Source of the DNA: Sanderia malayensis
Lineage: Eukaryota > Cnidaria > Scyphozoa > Semaeostomeae > Pelagiidae
Length of the DNA stretch: 64,000 bases
Direction of reading: 5' to 3'
NCBI GenBank assembly: GCA_013076295.1
Contig: RQOL01000394.1
Span: 62,001-126,000, forward strand
The position numbers were made by a program, and so were the translations under genes. Every line of letters starts with the position of its first letter. Position 1 is the stretch's first letter. Below are positions 1 to 13,400 of this stretch, in pieces. The notes under the pieces are model-generated. The model saw nothing but the letters and a program-made list of their open reading frames with translations, did not search any database and was not told where the DNA came from.

Positions 1-3000
1 GTCAACGAGCACGAGTTCATGTATCCTAATTATTACTTTTGCAAACATCTTAAACACTGGGCCGACATTGCGTGGTCTACTACTGCGGAGGTGCCTGGTC
101 TCGTTAAATTCTGCACAGCTATTGGTAAACGACTCGGAATTCAGGGAACTGTGGAGGAGTTAAGTATGGTTGCACTGCAGGACAACATACACGCAAGATT
201 GGTAGGATTAAAGTTTTTAAGCTCAGCAAACTAAAAATCTAGTCCTCTATTGAACTGCTTCATAGTATACAATTAACCCTCATATAACGAACTTCACTGT
301 ATATAGCAAACTAAACATCTGGTCCCTTGTTGAACTGCTTTACAGTATACAATTAACCCCCATATAACGAACTTCACTGTATATGGCAAACAAAACATCT
401 GGCCCCTTGTTGAACTGCTTCATAGTATACAATTAACCTTCATATAACGAACTTCACTGTATATAGCAAACTAACCATCTGGTTCCTTGTTGAACTGCTG
501 CATAGTATAACATTCACCCTGATATAACTAACTTCGCCTTGAGTTAAAGAAATTTTTCTTCGTTTTAGGCCCATGGCCACTCAGTGCCTTCATTCTTGCT
601 TGATAAATTCCCTGAAATCGAGAGCTTTGCTGTTCAAATACAATTGAGAGTAATAGCCGGCACGGGGGATAGGTAGGTATTTATTCAGCAAATTATGCGT
701 CGTTACTAAAAAGCGGAACAGCCCAAGACCAGGCTGAACAATGGAAAGAACTCTATATAGATGTAAGTCTTGGGTTGTTCCGCTTTTTAGTAACGACGCC
801 ACATTATGTCTTTACTTGTTTTGCTTGCTATGCCCCGAACATAAAATTTATTTTTCTTGGTACTCATTGTTATTTTCTTTTGTGACTGATGTATACGTAT
901 GTAGACAGTTCCTTGAATGACAACAGCACATTATTTGCTGACACAGCGGACACTTTCGAGTTACGGACAACTGTTTTTGCCCCTTAATTTTCCATATATG
1001 GTAACCTATTTCCAATGGCAGCTGCTTTTCAACTCGCACATTTACGCAACAGAGAAAATCGTTTGTCTCTTATATGTTCATTACAGATAGTTTTCAGTTT
1101 ATGACAATTCACTCTGTTATCGAGTCACTAATTCCTTGCTCAATTTTTTGCTACCCGGGAGTAATTTTTTTTACCTTTATTTTTCTAGTCTGAGAATTAT
1201 TCGCAATTCTATTGGAAATTTTGTGGAAAATATCTGCACGCAATTGGAAGACAAAATCCAGAATCATAGGTAAGAAAAGAAAACTGCATTTTTAACTGAA
1301 ACAACTGTCTCTAATTTGACTCGATTCTGATAAGCATGGAAGACTCCTTTAACAACTTAAACAACTGTCTCTACTTTGACTCGATTCTGATCAGCATGGA
1401 AGACTCCTTCAACAACTCAAACAACTGTCTCTACTTTGACTCCATTCTGATCAGCATAAGAGACTCCTTCAACAACTCAAACAACTGTCTCTTCCTTGAC
1501 TCGATTCTGGTCAGCATAGAAGACTCCTTCAACAACTCAAACAACTGCCTCTACTTTGACTCGATTCTCATCAGCATAGAAGACTCCTTCAACAACTCAA
1601 ACAACTGTTTCTACTTTGACTCGATGCTGATCAGCATAGAAGACTCCTTCAACATCTTAAACAACTGTTTTTACTTTGACTCGATTCTGATAAGCATGGA
1701 AGACTCCTTCAACAACTTAAACAACTGTCTCTACTTTGACTCGATAATGATAATAATATTTTGATAAGCAAAGATGACTCCTTCAATAACTTAAACAATA
1801 TCTCTACTTTTGTCGACGTCTGACCATAATTTGAAAGTTTTTTGTTTATTTTTCTAGTGGTTACAAGATGCTCATATTTTCTGCGCATGACACAACATTG
1901 ATGGCGCTGCTCAAAGCCATCGGTGTCTATGACAACAAGTGGCCAAGGTTCTCTTCTGACATTAAAATTGAATTGTACAAGCAATCTGTAAGTCAAGCAT
2001 TTTTTAACATTTTTTATTTCACCATATATTTCATATATTGCGTTACATAGATATAGCTGCATATGTTGCATAGATATTACTGTATATATTGCATAGATAT
2101 AGCTGCATTTATTGCATATATATAGCTGCATACATTGCATACATATAGTTGCATACATTGCATAGATATAGCTGCATATATAGCACAGGTATTGTTCCAT
2201 ACATTGCATACTAACAGCTGCATGCATTGCATAGGTATAGCTGCATGTATTGTATAGATATAGCTGCATACATATGCATAGATATAGCTGCATACATTGC
2301 ATAGATATAGCTGCATACATTGCATAGATATAGCTGCATATATTGGATATAGCTGCATACATTGCATAGATATAGCTGCATACGTTGCATAGGTATAGTT
2401 GCATACATTGCATAGATATAGCTGCATACATTGCATAGATATAGCAGCATACATTCCATAGATGTAGCTACATACATAGATATAGCTGCATATATCGCAG
2501 AGGTATAGCTGCTATTATTGCATAGTTGTAGCTTCAATATTGTATATATCTAGCTGCATACATTGCATAGATATAACTGTGTACATTGCGTAGATATAGC
2601 TGCATGTATTGTATACATATAGCTGAATATATTACGTGGATATAGCCGCATATATCACACAGATATAGCCATGTAAATTATTGTTTAAGTTGTAATCACT
2701 TTATAATTTTCTCACTAAACAATGTTTTTATTTTTTAGATTGGTAAATGGTTTGTGAAGGTTTTATATAACGATAAGGTTCGGTCTGAGAAATTACTTTT
2801 TTCGATCGACACTTTTTGAATTTATTCCCGACGCTCTGAAACGAGACTCAATGAATTATAATGACGTCATTTATCTGTTTCTCTTTCAGGAAATGAAAAT
2901 ACCCGGATGTGAATCGACGCTATGCCCGGCTGATAGGTAAAATGGCTTTTTAAATTGATATAAATCTAACCTAAATCTAAGATATTTCGTTTGGTTAAAG

Positions 3001-3218
3001 GAATGGAACTTTAATAGTTGAATCAAGCTTATCGACTGAAGCAAAACAGTTGGCTTTCAAAGTAGAAATCGTTTTTAATTGAATATATGATGCAACTCTT
3101 GTTTCTATTTTGAAGGTTTTTTGAAAGGCTTGAAAAGTACAGAGTGAAAGATTGGGAATCTGATTGCGGAATAAAAGGAGATTACAAAAAGGAAACATTT
3201 GCGATTGGGACAATCTGA
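1..3218 (+). CDS. ACP6: ACP6-like lysophosphatidic acid phosphatase, copy A (5' partial)
   Basis: Exons seen: 1-201, 569-672, 1189-1269, 1858-1987, 2739-2777, 2890-2936, 3116-3218 (TGA). All introns are GT-AG and phases agree, giving 235 codons. The 5' end lies outside the window. Family: histidine acid phosphatases. The C-terminal catalytic HD motif is visible (FSAHDTT, exon at 1858), followed by a stretch typical of ACP6 (GVYDNKWPRFSSDIKIELY) and the Cys-containing tail (GCESTLCPADR). The catalytic RHG motif would lie in upstream exons. ACP6 hydrolyses lysophosphatidic acid to monoacylglycerol, in mitochondria in mammals; that role is inferred from family. Introns hold 80-bp, 60-bp and 23-bp tandem arrays. 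It pairs with copy B at 58603-63601, from which exon 1 differs by several amino acids. The alternative, another histidine acid phosphatase such as ACP2, fits the tail less well. Confidence 0.85.
228..535 (+). repeat. 80-bp minisatellite (family B), ACP6 copy A intron 1
   Basis: About four units containing ATAACGAACTTCACTGTATA and CATCTGGTCCCTTGTTGAAC. Confidence 0.93.
698..800. repeat. Long inverted repeat (hairpin) in ACP6 copy A intron 2
   Basis: GCGTCGTTACTAAAAAGCGG and its complement pair over about 33 bases around a ~35-base loop. Conserved in copy B (60936-61037) with a few changes. Confidence 0.88.
1300..1800 (+). repeat. 60-bp minisatellite (family A), ACP6 copy A intron
   Basis: About eight units of 60 bases, each encoding [20 protein letters not shown] or close variants without stops, between the exons at 1189 and 1858. 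Confidence 0.95.
2041..2690. repeat. 23-bp tandem array, ACP6 copy A intron 4
   Basis: Degenerate repeats of CATAGATATAGCTGCATACATTG with shorter variants, about 28 units. The Tyr/Cys/Met-rich minus-strand reading frames here are repeat artefacts. Confidence 0.95.
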
Positions 3219-4465
3219 GGAAAAATTGTACACCAAGAAAATAATGGCTTTGAAATTATGGTAAGAATTAGAAGGAATTCTGTGTGATTTTGATATGTAT
3301 AGAAAATTTATGTTAATTCTGGACGTAAATAGAATATAGAAAATTTGTAGTGGAACTTTTATTCCATGCTTTTGCATTCCATTATTCCATCAGTTCCATG
3401 TTTTATTGATAATCTTAGCTCTGTTGTGTTGGCTTGTCCCTGGAGGCATAATATAGCGAACAAAAATAGAATTCTTTCTCTATATAGTAAATATAGGAAT
3501 TGAAATTGAATTTGAAATTGAGTATAAATATTAATTTGATATGAAGTGAAGAATATTTGCATACTTTTAACTTGTTTTCAAGGGACTGAATTTCTAGTTA
3601 TCAATTGTTAAAGTTTTTTAGATATAATGGAAGCTTGTTATTTTCAAATTCAACCAATTAGAAGAAAGTATAAAAATTATATCACGCAGATTTGTGTGTT
3701 GAAATTGACATTTTAATCTCAAGAGCTCTGAAACTTTCTATTTTTTTCGTATCAAGCTAGCGATATACAATTCGCAATATGTAAAGTTCTGTTTTAAGCA
3801 GTTCTTTTTCATTCAATTCGGGTTTTCTCTTGGCAATTTATTTATTTCCAACAAAAAATGATATTTTCCTCGTTTCTTTCAAAGCGATGATATATATTCA
3901 TAATCCACCGACTTAACATTTCTCATGAAGATTTTGCGGTCTGCATTTCCGAAATTTGAAATATATAACTTCAGAGGAAATTCATTACACATATTTTATA
4001 TATAGAATTAAGTATTACAATATTATTTCATTGCCTAACCACTTTATTAACAAGATACATCAAGTTTTGGTCCGTAGTTTTTTGTGTCAGCATAGAAAAC
4101 AAAGAACTTATCGATTGGAAAGTTCAAGAATTGGCGTGCGTTCTACATTGTAAGTAATTGAGAAAAACCCAGAATATCATATTATCGATAGCCAATTTAG
4201 GCCTATGCGTGTATTTTATAACACGATATGCTTTTGAGCTTCATTGCTGATTGTCTGTTGCGAACGGAGTTGGAAAGGTTTGAGAAAAGTCGAGCTTAAA
4301 TCGCTTACAATAATTTCTTGCTATTGTTATGATTATCTGAGAGATGTTTTCTGACAGCAAAACACCTGTCATGAATTTTCTCAACATTTCTGGCGTAGAA
4401 AACTTTGCAAGAACTGTTTTCAAGAAAGAGAAGCACACGAAAATAATTCTAATAATACTAATTGT
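3219..4465. other. Non-coding stretch between ACP6 copy A and the PEAK-like gene
   Basis: No convincing exon. The left 400 bases match 63602-64000. A consensus donor (GTAAGT) at 4150 follows an open stretch and could close a 5' untranslated exon of the PEAK-like gene. Confidence 0.5.
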
Positions 4466-7400
4466 TTGCTGCAAAGGCAAACCGTTGAGGAGGAAACCAC
4501 AACAAAAACCAAGCAACTGCAGAAAGGAATCATCGATAATAACAATACGAGGTTTTCTTTCAATCCTAAACAAAATATCGCAGTGACAAGGACTGTTGAT
4601 GACGTAAATTCTACTGATGGAAATTGTACTCAGCAGACAGCTGGTTTTAAAGACGATTTGGTGGATTTAAATAACAATGAATTATTGCTTAGCAAAGACG
4701 AAGACGATAGCTGCAAAGAAGACATTAATGATTTGCGTTGTCGTGTCGAGGTCAAGGATTTCGCGTCGAAGAAAAGAAAAAACAACGACGTGATAAATGC
4801 GGATGATGATGAATTATCGGCGAAGAGGGAGAATTTCCAGCTGAGCTCAAGAGTTGGCGAATGCTGTTTAGCGAGGAGTGGCTCGAGTTGTAACGCTGGA
4901 ATCCACCAGGCTGTCCGAGCGATGGTGAAGAGAAGTCGAATTCCCGGCCTACAGCAAGGGCAGAAGCAACAACAAACTAATTGTGCTGTTGGGAGCAATG
5001 GAAAAGGAGGTGGGAGTAAAATGGCGTCGTTGGAGGATGGTTGTATTGGAATTGGCGTGAAAACCGTGAATGCTTTTGAAGATTGCGAGGATTGTGGAAG
5101 TGAAAATGGAAATGGTCACGGCTGTGTTGCTGCAAATGATGTTGATATGTCGGGAATTGCAAAACTGAGCGCTATTCCCAGGGTATTGGCTAAGAAGCCC
5201 GTTATGCAGGGCAATGATGAAGCCAATGTAATGTCGTGGAATCTTGGTGAAACCAATGCAATGCCCGGAGGTCAAGCCAAAACAATTTCAATGAAGCGTG
5301 AAACCAATGTAATGCAGAGAAGAAAACCTAGTTCGACGATGAAGAAAGAGACCATTACAATGCCGAAAAAGGAAACTCGTGCATTGTTTCCAAAGCTGGA
5401 AACCAATACAATGCCACTGCATCGTGAAGGCAATATCACCGAGGACGGTAAAACGAAGCCTTTACATTGCATAGTAGCGGATTCTAAGATTCTTATGAAA
5501 CCAGATGAGCATGAAACAATTGGTTATGCCAAGAACCGCAACGTTCGCACGTCTGCTTGTACAGTCGATAGCATTGACGTTCTCGATGACAAGAGGCAAA
5601 CAGAGGAAACTAACAGGCCACAGTTGACAAGTTTCGGTTTTTCCCGGATTCCTCAGAACACATCAGCGCAGGTCGGGTCATTCTCCAGGGAATCGAAGGA
5701 AGGTGAAAACGCGCGGAAGAATGTCAGAATTGAGGCGAATGACAGCGGACCTCGTGTATCAGAAGAAGTGCGGAATGGTTCAAAGTTAAAAGTGGGGAAC
5801 ACTATGGTAGATTCAAGGATTTGTTATAAATCCGTAGAAAAGGAACGCGATGCTTGCCGTGGTAAGAGTATTGGCCAGAGTGAACCGCACGATAGACCGA
5901 AATTAACCACTTTCAAAAGTGCAATGAAGAATGAAGACACCGTTATAAAGAACAGAGGTACCGCAATGAAGATTAAAAATTCTACAATAAAGAACAAAGA
6001 TGTTCCATTGAGGACAGAAGATACTGCAGTGAAGAATGAAGATCTTGCAGTGAAGATTGAAGACACAACGGTAAAGATAAGTGGAAGAGACAATGCTGGT
6101 AAGAAAGGGGATTCTGCTGTGAATAGCAAAATTGTTTCACAGAATAATAATGATACTGTACTGAAGAGCAAAGGAGCTGCAGGGAGAGATGCAAAAGCGA
6201 GTGTCAACAACAAGTTTGGCTACAAGGGACCGCAGATGACCGGACCGCAGATGACTGACCGTGTCTCATTGCCGAACACTAGTCCAGCTGAGAAGCGGAA
6301 AGCACCTATCAAGGGTGTGGTTAATACCTCACGCAAAGGTACTGCTCTAATTAAGAGTGTAAACGCAGAGGATAATGGAAATGTGCCCGTAATTAGAAAA
6401 GGGGTCTCAAAATTGGACGCTTCTGTATATGGAGGGGTGAAACAGAAGAGTGTTTCCCTGGCGAGAGAAGGGGTACAGATGAATGCTTCGCCAATGAGAG
6501 AAGAGGTACCCAAGAATGCTCATCTTAATGGGGAAGCTGTGAACAAAGATGTTCCTTTAAATAGAGAAAGAAATACGAAGGCGGAAACCGCGACTGGCGA
6601 TGATTTAAAGAAAATAGGCATGCCCTTCAGAGAAGAAGATCCGAAAATGGTGAACACATCTTCTGCTATTAATAAAGAGTTCGATCATTCTCAGAAAGAT
6701 ATTTGTTCAGTAAAAGTGGGAAAGAAAGCTTCAAGAGCACCTTGGCACGAGGGCGCCGTGAAAAACAAACAAGATGAAAGCGTTCGATCCCTGTCGGAGG
6801 TCGCCGCTGTTGGCCAAACACACACGCCGTTTGCCACTAAGTTGATTCTGATCGACGACCGCAAAGCGATGGCTTGTAGCAGTGAGCCAAGTCTTGACAG
6901 CTTTAAGGATACTGCGGAGGTTGCAGGTTGGGGAGCTGCGATGGCGACTGGCAGCTTGGACAGGTCGACTTTGATTGCAAACAAGCGTAGGTTTGGGGGT
7001 GTTGATGATCGCAAGCAAATGCCACTGCGGATGAATGCGGCTGTTCTGAATGAGAAGAGCTGTAGCGACACAAGACTCTGTGGGCGGGAGTCTGATAGGC
7101 CTACGGTGGTGGGTGCAGTTGGAAGTAAATGCCACAATAGGAGTGGCAGCGGTGGCATAATTAGCATTAACAGCAGCAATAGAGTTGCCAATAATGGAGA
7201 TGGCATTGGCAGTAATGATAATGGCAGCGATGATAGCAACAGCATTAAATTCAACAACAACAACGCCGGCAGCAATGATGGCAACAACAACGACAACTGC
7301 AACGATAATGGTTATGGCAACAGCAACAAATGCAGCAAGAAGGGCACCAGCAGTAGTTACGACAACAACAACAACACCAGTAGTAGCTACAACAGCAACA

Positions 7401-10400
7401 ACAACAACAGTAGTTACAATAAAAACAACAACATCAACAACACCATCAGTAGTTACAGCAACAACAACACCAGTAGTAGCTACAACGGCAACAACAACAG
7501 TAGTTACAATAAAAACAACAACAACAACACCAATAGTAGCTACAACAGCAACAACAACAACAGTAGTTGCAACAACAACAACAACGATCTCAGTTCCGAA
7601 AACAAGAGCATTGGCACAAAACTTGGCGGGCTGCAAATCAATGAATATTCGATGAAAATCGATGTTAGTGCAATTAAACGTGAGGACTTGTCAAGCCAAT
7701 GTGATGTTTTACTTGATGATGCTGATAATACGCAAGATGGGAACAGTGAATCGTCAAGTGAAGGTAGTGTCACGAGTAAAAGTGATCTTGGGTCAAACCT
7801 AAGTGATATTGAGTCATGTGAAAATGATTTTAAGACGAGAAAAACTGTTTTTACGTCACCGAGAAACGATATTACGTCAGGTGTAAACAATGCATCGCAG
7901 CAACATGAAGAGCCGGTAACACTTGAACAAACCGACAAGGTGAAAAAACCGGAACGCCTGAATGTGCGGAATTGGTCTGGCAAGGACAATGAAATTTGCA
8001 ACTGGGATCAATCGATTGAAACCGAGAGGAAAAAAATTCGGCAACCATCAATTTGTTTGGCTGTCTCTACCTCTGACAGCTCGATTCCTCGCACAGAAGA
8101 TGCTCATTGTGCACCTGTGAAGTCAATTGATCCGGCTGAAAAAGCGGGAAAACCGGTCGCAGGCGGTTTTGACTGCCCGAATCAAGATCAACCATCTTGC
8201 GATGAGCATTTGACGAAAACTGAAGACACCGTTTCGACGGCATGCCTTGGAACAGCGCTGAAATCCGAGCTTGCATTAGAAACCTTTCTCCCTCAACAGC
8301 AACAACAACAACAACAACAACAGCAACAACAACAACAACAGCAACAACAACAACAACAACAGCGACCAAGCGATCGAAGGAAAGCCGCAAATAGTCCATC
8401 GGTGGGGAGCTCCGAACAAGACAGGTGGCTGCTGAGAGATGTCACTGCTCAATTGACGTCATCTTTTGCTTCCCCCAGCTCAGGAAGGCCACATGGAGCT
8501 CTCACTGCTTCCACAGTTAATGCTAATACCATTAGTGGCGCTGTTTCCTCTGATAACTTTATTACCATAAACGGAAGAAAGGATTGCCGCAATGCGGGGG
8601 CAGACAGTGGAAATTCAAGCGTGTTCGTGAAGCTGGGAAGCTTTGGGTCCAACAAGACATTGCGTGGTGCGTCTGGGATTAATAAACAGGAGCTTGGTTT
8701 CATTAACATTGAAAGCAAGGAAACTCATAACGTAAGTATTCCAGGTTATTTATGTTCACATGTCCTTTTATTTAATTATCTATTGACATTATTTTGTTCT
8801 TTTAACTGTGTTTCGGAAGGGTTTCGTAACTGCGCAACGATTTCCCTTGATAGGTTTCAGCTTTGCAATGGTTTCTTCTGAAGGGTTTAACTGTGCATTG
8901 GTTTCAGTTCGTGGTTTCAGTTTTGTGTTGGTTTCTTTCAGCGTTCGCAACTCTGCACTAGTTTTAATCAAGGTTTCTAGCTTCGCAGTGGTTTTGTTTC
9001 AAGGGTCTTATCAGTGCAATAACAATGGTCACTGCGAGAAGATTTAACTTTGCAATAGTTTCTAGCCGAAGGCCACGTAATAGTTTCTTTTTCAATTACA
9101 ATGCAATGGTTTCTTTTTATCTTTGCAATGGGTTCAATTGAAAGTATTTATTTCCCTGTTGAATTGTTTAACTTTGCCAGCTTTGGTTTCAATTAACCTT
9201 TTCAAAAAGCACTTTCAAAAACTACGAAAAGCCCGTTATGTGCTTAACAACTTCAAGAGCATCGCATTTCTTGTTCTGACGTCACAGAATAGTAATCACC
9301 CAGCCGTGATTTGTGACAATGGCGTCAGACACAAAGTGATTCCCCTCAAAAGAGAAATCCGGAGAAAAAAAGAACCGACTACAAAACTATAAAAATGGGG
9401 AAAGGAAAACGACATCAATTTTGTTCAGATAATTATTTTGTATTTCCGAATTTATAAACTCACGAGGTTTATTTTTTCTATAGTTAGTTGACCGAGATCG
9501 GATCTGCGTGAATGACTTGTCGCTGCTTGAGACAATAGTACAAAACGACAAAGGACCGGTGCAGGAAAACAAATGTAATCCGAATCTTGATGAAAGGCAG
9601 GGTCAAACTCAAAGAAGCGTGGCTGGAGCAACGAAAACACGACATTTTGAATTCATCACGAGCAATAGGCCATTGTTGCTTGGTTCTGTTGATGACAAAA
9701 TCAGAAAACAAAAGACAAAAAAGAAAAAGAGCAATAAAGTTGACAGTCAACAACGAAGTGATCACAATGGCCTAAACTGTTGGGGTGGACAAGAAGTCTT
9801 TTATTCGTCTGGTGAAACGTTTGAAAGTTTGAGCATGGAAGTTGCCAACACAGTTGTTCATGATAATGATAATAAACAAGGGGAACCATGTGAATTTTTA
9901 CATTATAAAACATTGCAGGAAAGGTTTATTGATGGCTCAGAATCTGGTTGTAGTGGTTCTGATGTGGTGAAGCTTCCAGATTTTTCTTCATCTGATGTCA
10001 ATATGGTTGGTTCGTCCAAATCCATTGCGGTTAACAATAACTGTAACTCCATGATTAATGGTAGGCATGGAATATCGAAGCCTTCAGCAAAGATAAAGCC
10101 ATATACAGTTGTAGATTTGTCAACAATGTCCACGTTGAGTCCAGAAGAAGTCGACAATTGTTTGGAGAAAGTTTGCGAAGATGAGAGAATACGATGGTTG
10201 AAGTATTCCCCCAACCAACTTTCTCAAAATGATAATGATGATAACGTAGAAGCCCCACATGGTATTTTGCCACCGAAAACATTCAGAAATCGTTCTAATA
10301 CAACGGCTTTGGTTTTAAATACCAGCTGTGATAGCTCAACAACTACTGAAATAGGAGTTGGAAATAACATTATTCCCTCCAGTACGGGAAATAATAGCTG

Positions 10401-13400
10401 TGAATCTGTGAGTACTTATTCTCAACCTGGCTTGGGCCTAAATCCAACTTCATCGGGGGTTAAAATGGAAGGCCCATTTCGACGCCGTTCGCACACGACA
10501 CCAAATGAGATTTTAAACCTAAGGAACAAAGCTAGAAATGGTGAGTTTTCATTATTATTATTCAATATTGGTTCATTATTTACATAAATATTTGATGTTT
10601 TATTTATATAAATGTATGTGTGAGTCATTTGTCGTAGCGTTTCGTCAATGACAGCAGGGTGCATGCGAAATAGAATTAATTTCCAAATCTTGTTAGATGC
10701 AAGATGTTTTTACAAAGCTCCATTGTCAATTATTTTATTGCATTCAGATTAGAATTTCTTTTGCAAAATTTCAATAGACGTGGCATGCAACACTGAGCGC
10801 TAATAAGCCACGATTGCATGACTTCTTTCTCAAGTTCAATATGTCTTTTCATCGCGTATTAAAAAGTGAAAACTATACACAATATTTGTAAACAGACCCC
10901 CATCCTAGTACATTTGTACTTTGAGTACAACAAGCTTCCGTGACATGATAAAGTGTTTGGTTTGACTAATTTCCAATTTTCTTCCATGTCTTGTGATACA
11001 TACACATATTTCTCCCTATTGAATATAATGAAATTAATTTCCGATTCCGACAGTTTCAAAAGTCGATGTTTACACTTCGATGTTACCTCTATTGGTTTCC
11101 GTAATTTTTCGTCTCGGTATTCTGATAAAAGTGTTTTAAAGCTATTTAGCAAAAGCCAATGCTGTTCGTTAGTACTTTTTGTTTATATAGTGATGTTAGA
11201 TTGATAAATATTGGGGTAAACGCGACAATTTAGCTTTAAACCAGAAGTCAACTTCTAAGTTAAACCATAAATGTTGTTTGCTCTCGAATTATAGTATCAC
11301 AAAAATCGACACCACAATTAATTTTGTGTCTGTAGAAATATGTCTCGTATCATTCGGTTCGATCAATTATCTTTTAAGAATTTCAGCTGTTCAAAGTCGT
11401 CGATAAACATTGATAAGGTTCCCAATCCGTTAAAAAGATGGCGGGACCTATCTCCCGCCATCTTTTTAACGTAGTAAATTTGGCTTATCTGCCATATGTC
11501 AAAATCTATAATGCTACAAAGCAAAATATATAATTGCCAATATCCATTTCCTCAAGATTTTATCTGGTATATTATCATGCAGGAAAGTTTCAAGAGATAG
11601 AGAGTTGAATTAATTTTCAATGGTGATCAGAATCGATTCAAAGTAAAGACAGTTGTTTGAGTTGTTGAAGGAGTCTTCTATGCTGAGCAGAATCGAGTCA
11701 AAGTAGAGACAGTTGTTTGAGTTGTTGAAGGAGTCTTCTATGTTGATCAGAATCGAGTCAAAGTAGAGACAGTTGTTTGAGTCGTTGAAGAAGTTTTCTA
11801 TGCCAGACAGAATGAAAATAACATTATTTGCAAAGACAAAATGGCGTCGCCGTTTTGAATTATTCAAGTGACTTTGTTTGCTAAATTAGAATTTGTGGAA
11901 AGCAAGAGATAGACAGTTGTTTGATTTGGTTGATCTATTTTATTTCTTGACTTTAGTGATGGAGACCTTTAGGTTGATTAGAATAAAAACATGACGATAT
12001 TCATTAATACCACAAAAGACTTCTTCATTTTATGTCAACTTCCCCCCTAACCATCTGTCTCAACGTACAATTTTGAAAACAATCTATTTGAAAACAATGA
12101 AAGCAGGGGAAATAAGCTATCAAATATTAAAATATTATAAGCCGAGGAGAAGTTCTATTGCAAAAGAAATGTATAATCCAACTGTAATGTCATACAATTA
12201 ATTTTCACATATGTTTCCTCTGCAATTAATTATGAAGAAAAGGTTGAGTAATTGCTGGAAAGATTTGCCAAGATCGCAGCTTACAATGATTGGGAATTAC
12301 AATCATTTTAAGTTGTTGATTCTTCCAACGTTAATGGCTTCTAAAATCTTGAAACGTTGTATGTTTAATGGAAAAAAAGATAATACTTCTAAGATAAGAT
12401 AATACTAAAAAGATAAGAGTTTATTAATGTAGCTATACAGATAATTTAAATTTTGAAATGTTCATACAATGTGGACAAATGTTTTTCTATCTATTTTTGA
12501 TTATATTTTCTTTTGTATTTTGTGATGTTTGGGCAATATTTGAATACAAAGAGAGATAGTTGTTTAACATTTTGAAGGAATTCTTTATACTGATCAAAAT
12601 CAAGTCAAAGTAGAGATGATGATAGTAGAGACATTTGTTTGAGTTATTAAACGTGTTTTCTATACTGATCAGAATCGAGTCAAAGTAGAGACAGTTGTTT
12701 AAGTTGTTGAAGGAATCTTCTATGCTGATCAGAATTGAGTCAAAGTAGAGACATTTGTTTGAGTTATTAAACGTGTTTTCTATACTGATCAGAATCGAGT
12801 CAAAGTAAAGATCGAGATTAAAATCTAAGAATAACCAAATTTTTATAACCGGGATCTGAGCTATGTTTCTTCAGATCTTTTAGATTGTGATAGCAAAATA
12901 GTTCTATCAATGTCCAAATATGGAGTCAACGTTCAATTTTAGACCGATATCCCAAAACTATTGGTTCAATTCACGATCTAAAAGCATGTAACACAAGCTG
13001 TATATAGTTGAGTTAAAGTCTTCTTCGTTCACACTGCCTACTTATCACCCGTGCCGAGAGAACACAACTCGATAATACAACACTTTAACTCAGTTTTAAG
13101 TCGGGGGCTATGGCATTCATTTTGCGTAATATCAAATGTTTTCCATTTCAGTTTCAACCTTCAAGCCACCGAGCCATTCACCTCAATGCAATGTCGACGC
13201 AACCCTAAAGCTCCCTCGCAGCACCCATGATAGCAGCAAAGACAATGGTGAAAGTCATTGCGAAGACTCGCGTTGCAACCCAATACATACTGACCATGAT
13301 AATGATCACGACATTGATTTACACGGTTCTTGCGATTTCCCGCCTTTGCCTTCACTGGATGACCTGAAGACGGACGAAAACGAGGTTGGTTAGTTAAATG

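Larger units (their letters stand above)
1..3616. repeat. Long duplicated segment, copy A
   Basis: Matches 60399-64000 in the same orientation at roughly 98 percent, coding and non-coding alike. Differences: more 80-bp repeat sequence after exon 1 and two fewer 60-bp units in intron 3. Both borders are the window edge, so the true extent is unknown. Confidence 0.95.
10541..13151. other. PEAK-like intron 2
   Basis: 2.6-kb intron with a GTGAGT donor. Besides the 19-bp hairpin and two 60-bp arrays listed separately, nothing is recognised. Confidence 0.8.

Noticed and set aside
1336..1764. 142-codon ORF of 20-residue repeats as a protein gene
   Set aside because: It lies inside an intron of a well-supported gene, has the period of the minisatellite, and similar units occur antisense in other introns. 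Kept as a repeat, with coding only as a hypothesis.
1709..2537. Cys/Met/Tyr-rich minus-strand ORFs in the 23-bp array
   Set aside because: Several frames are open at once and the composition follows the repeat unit; the same applies at 62063-62914.
6691..7655. Overlapping ORFs on both strands around the Asn-rich tract
   Set aside because: Shadows of the PEAK-like coding exon; only the plus-strand frame joins conserved exons in phase.
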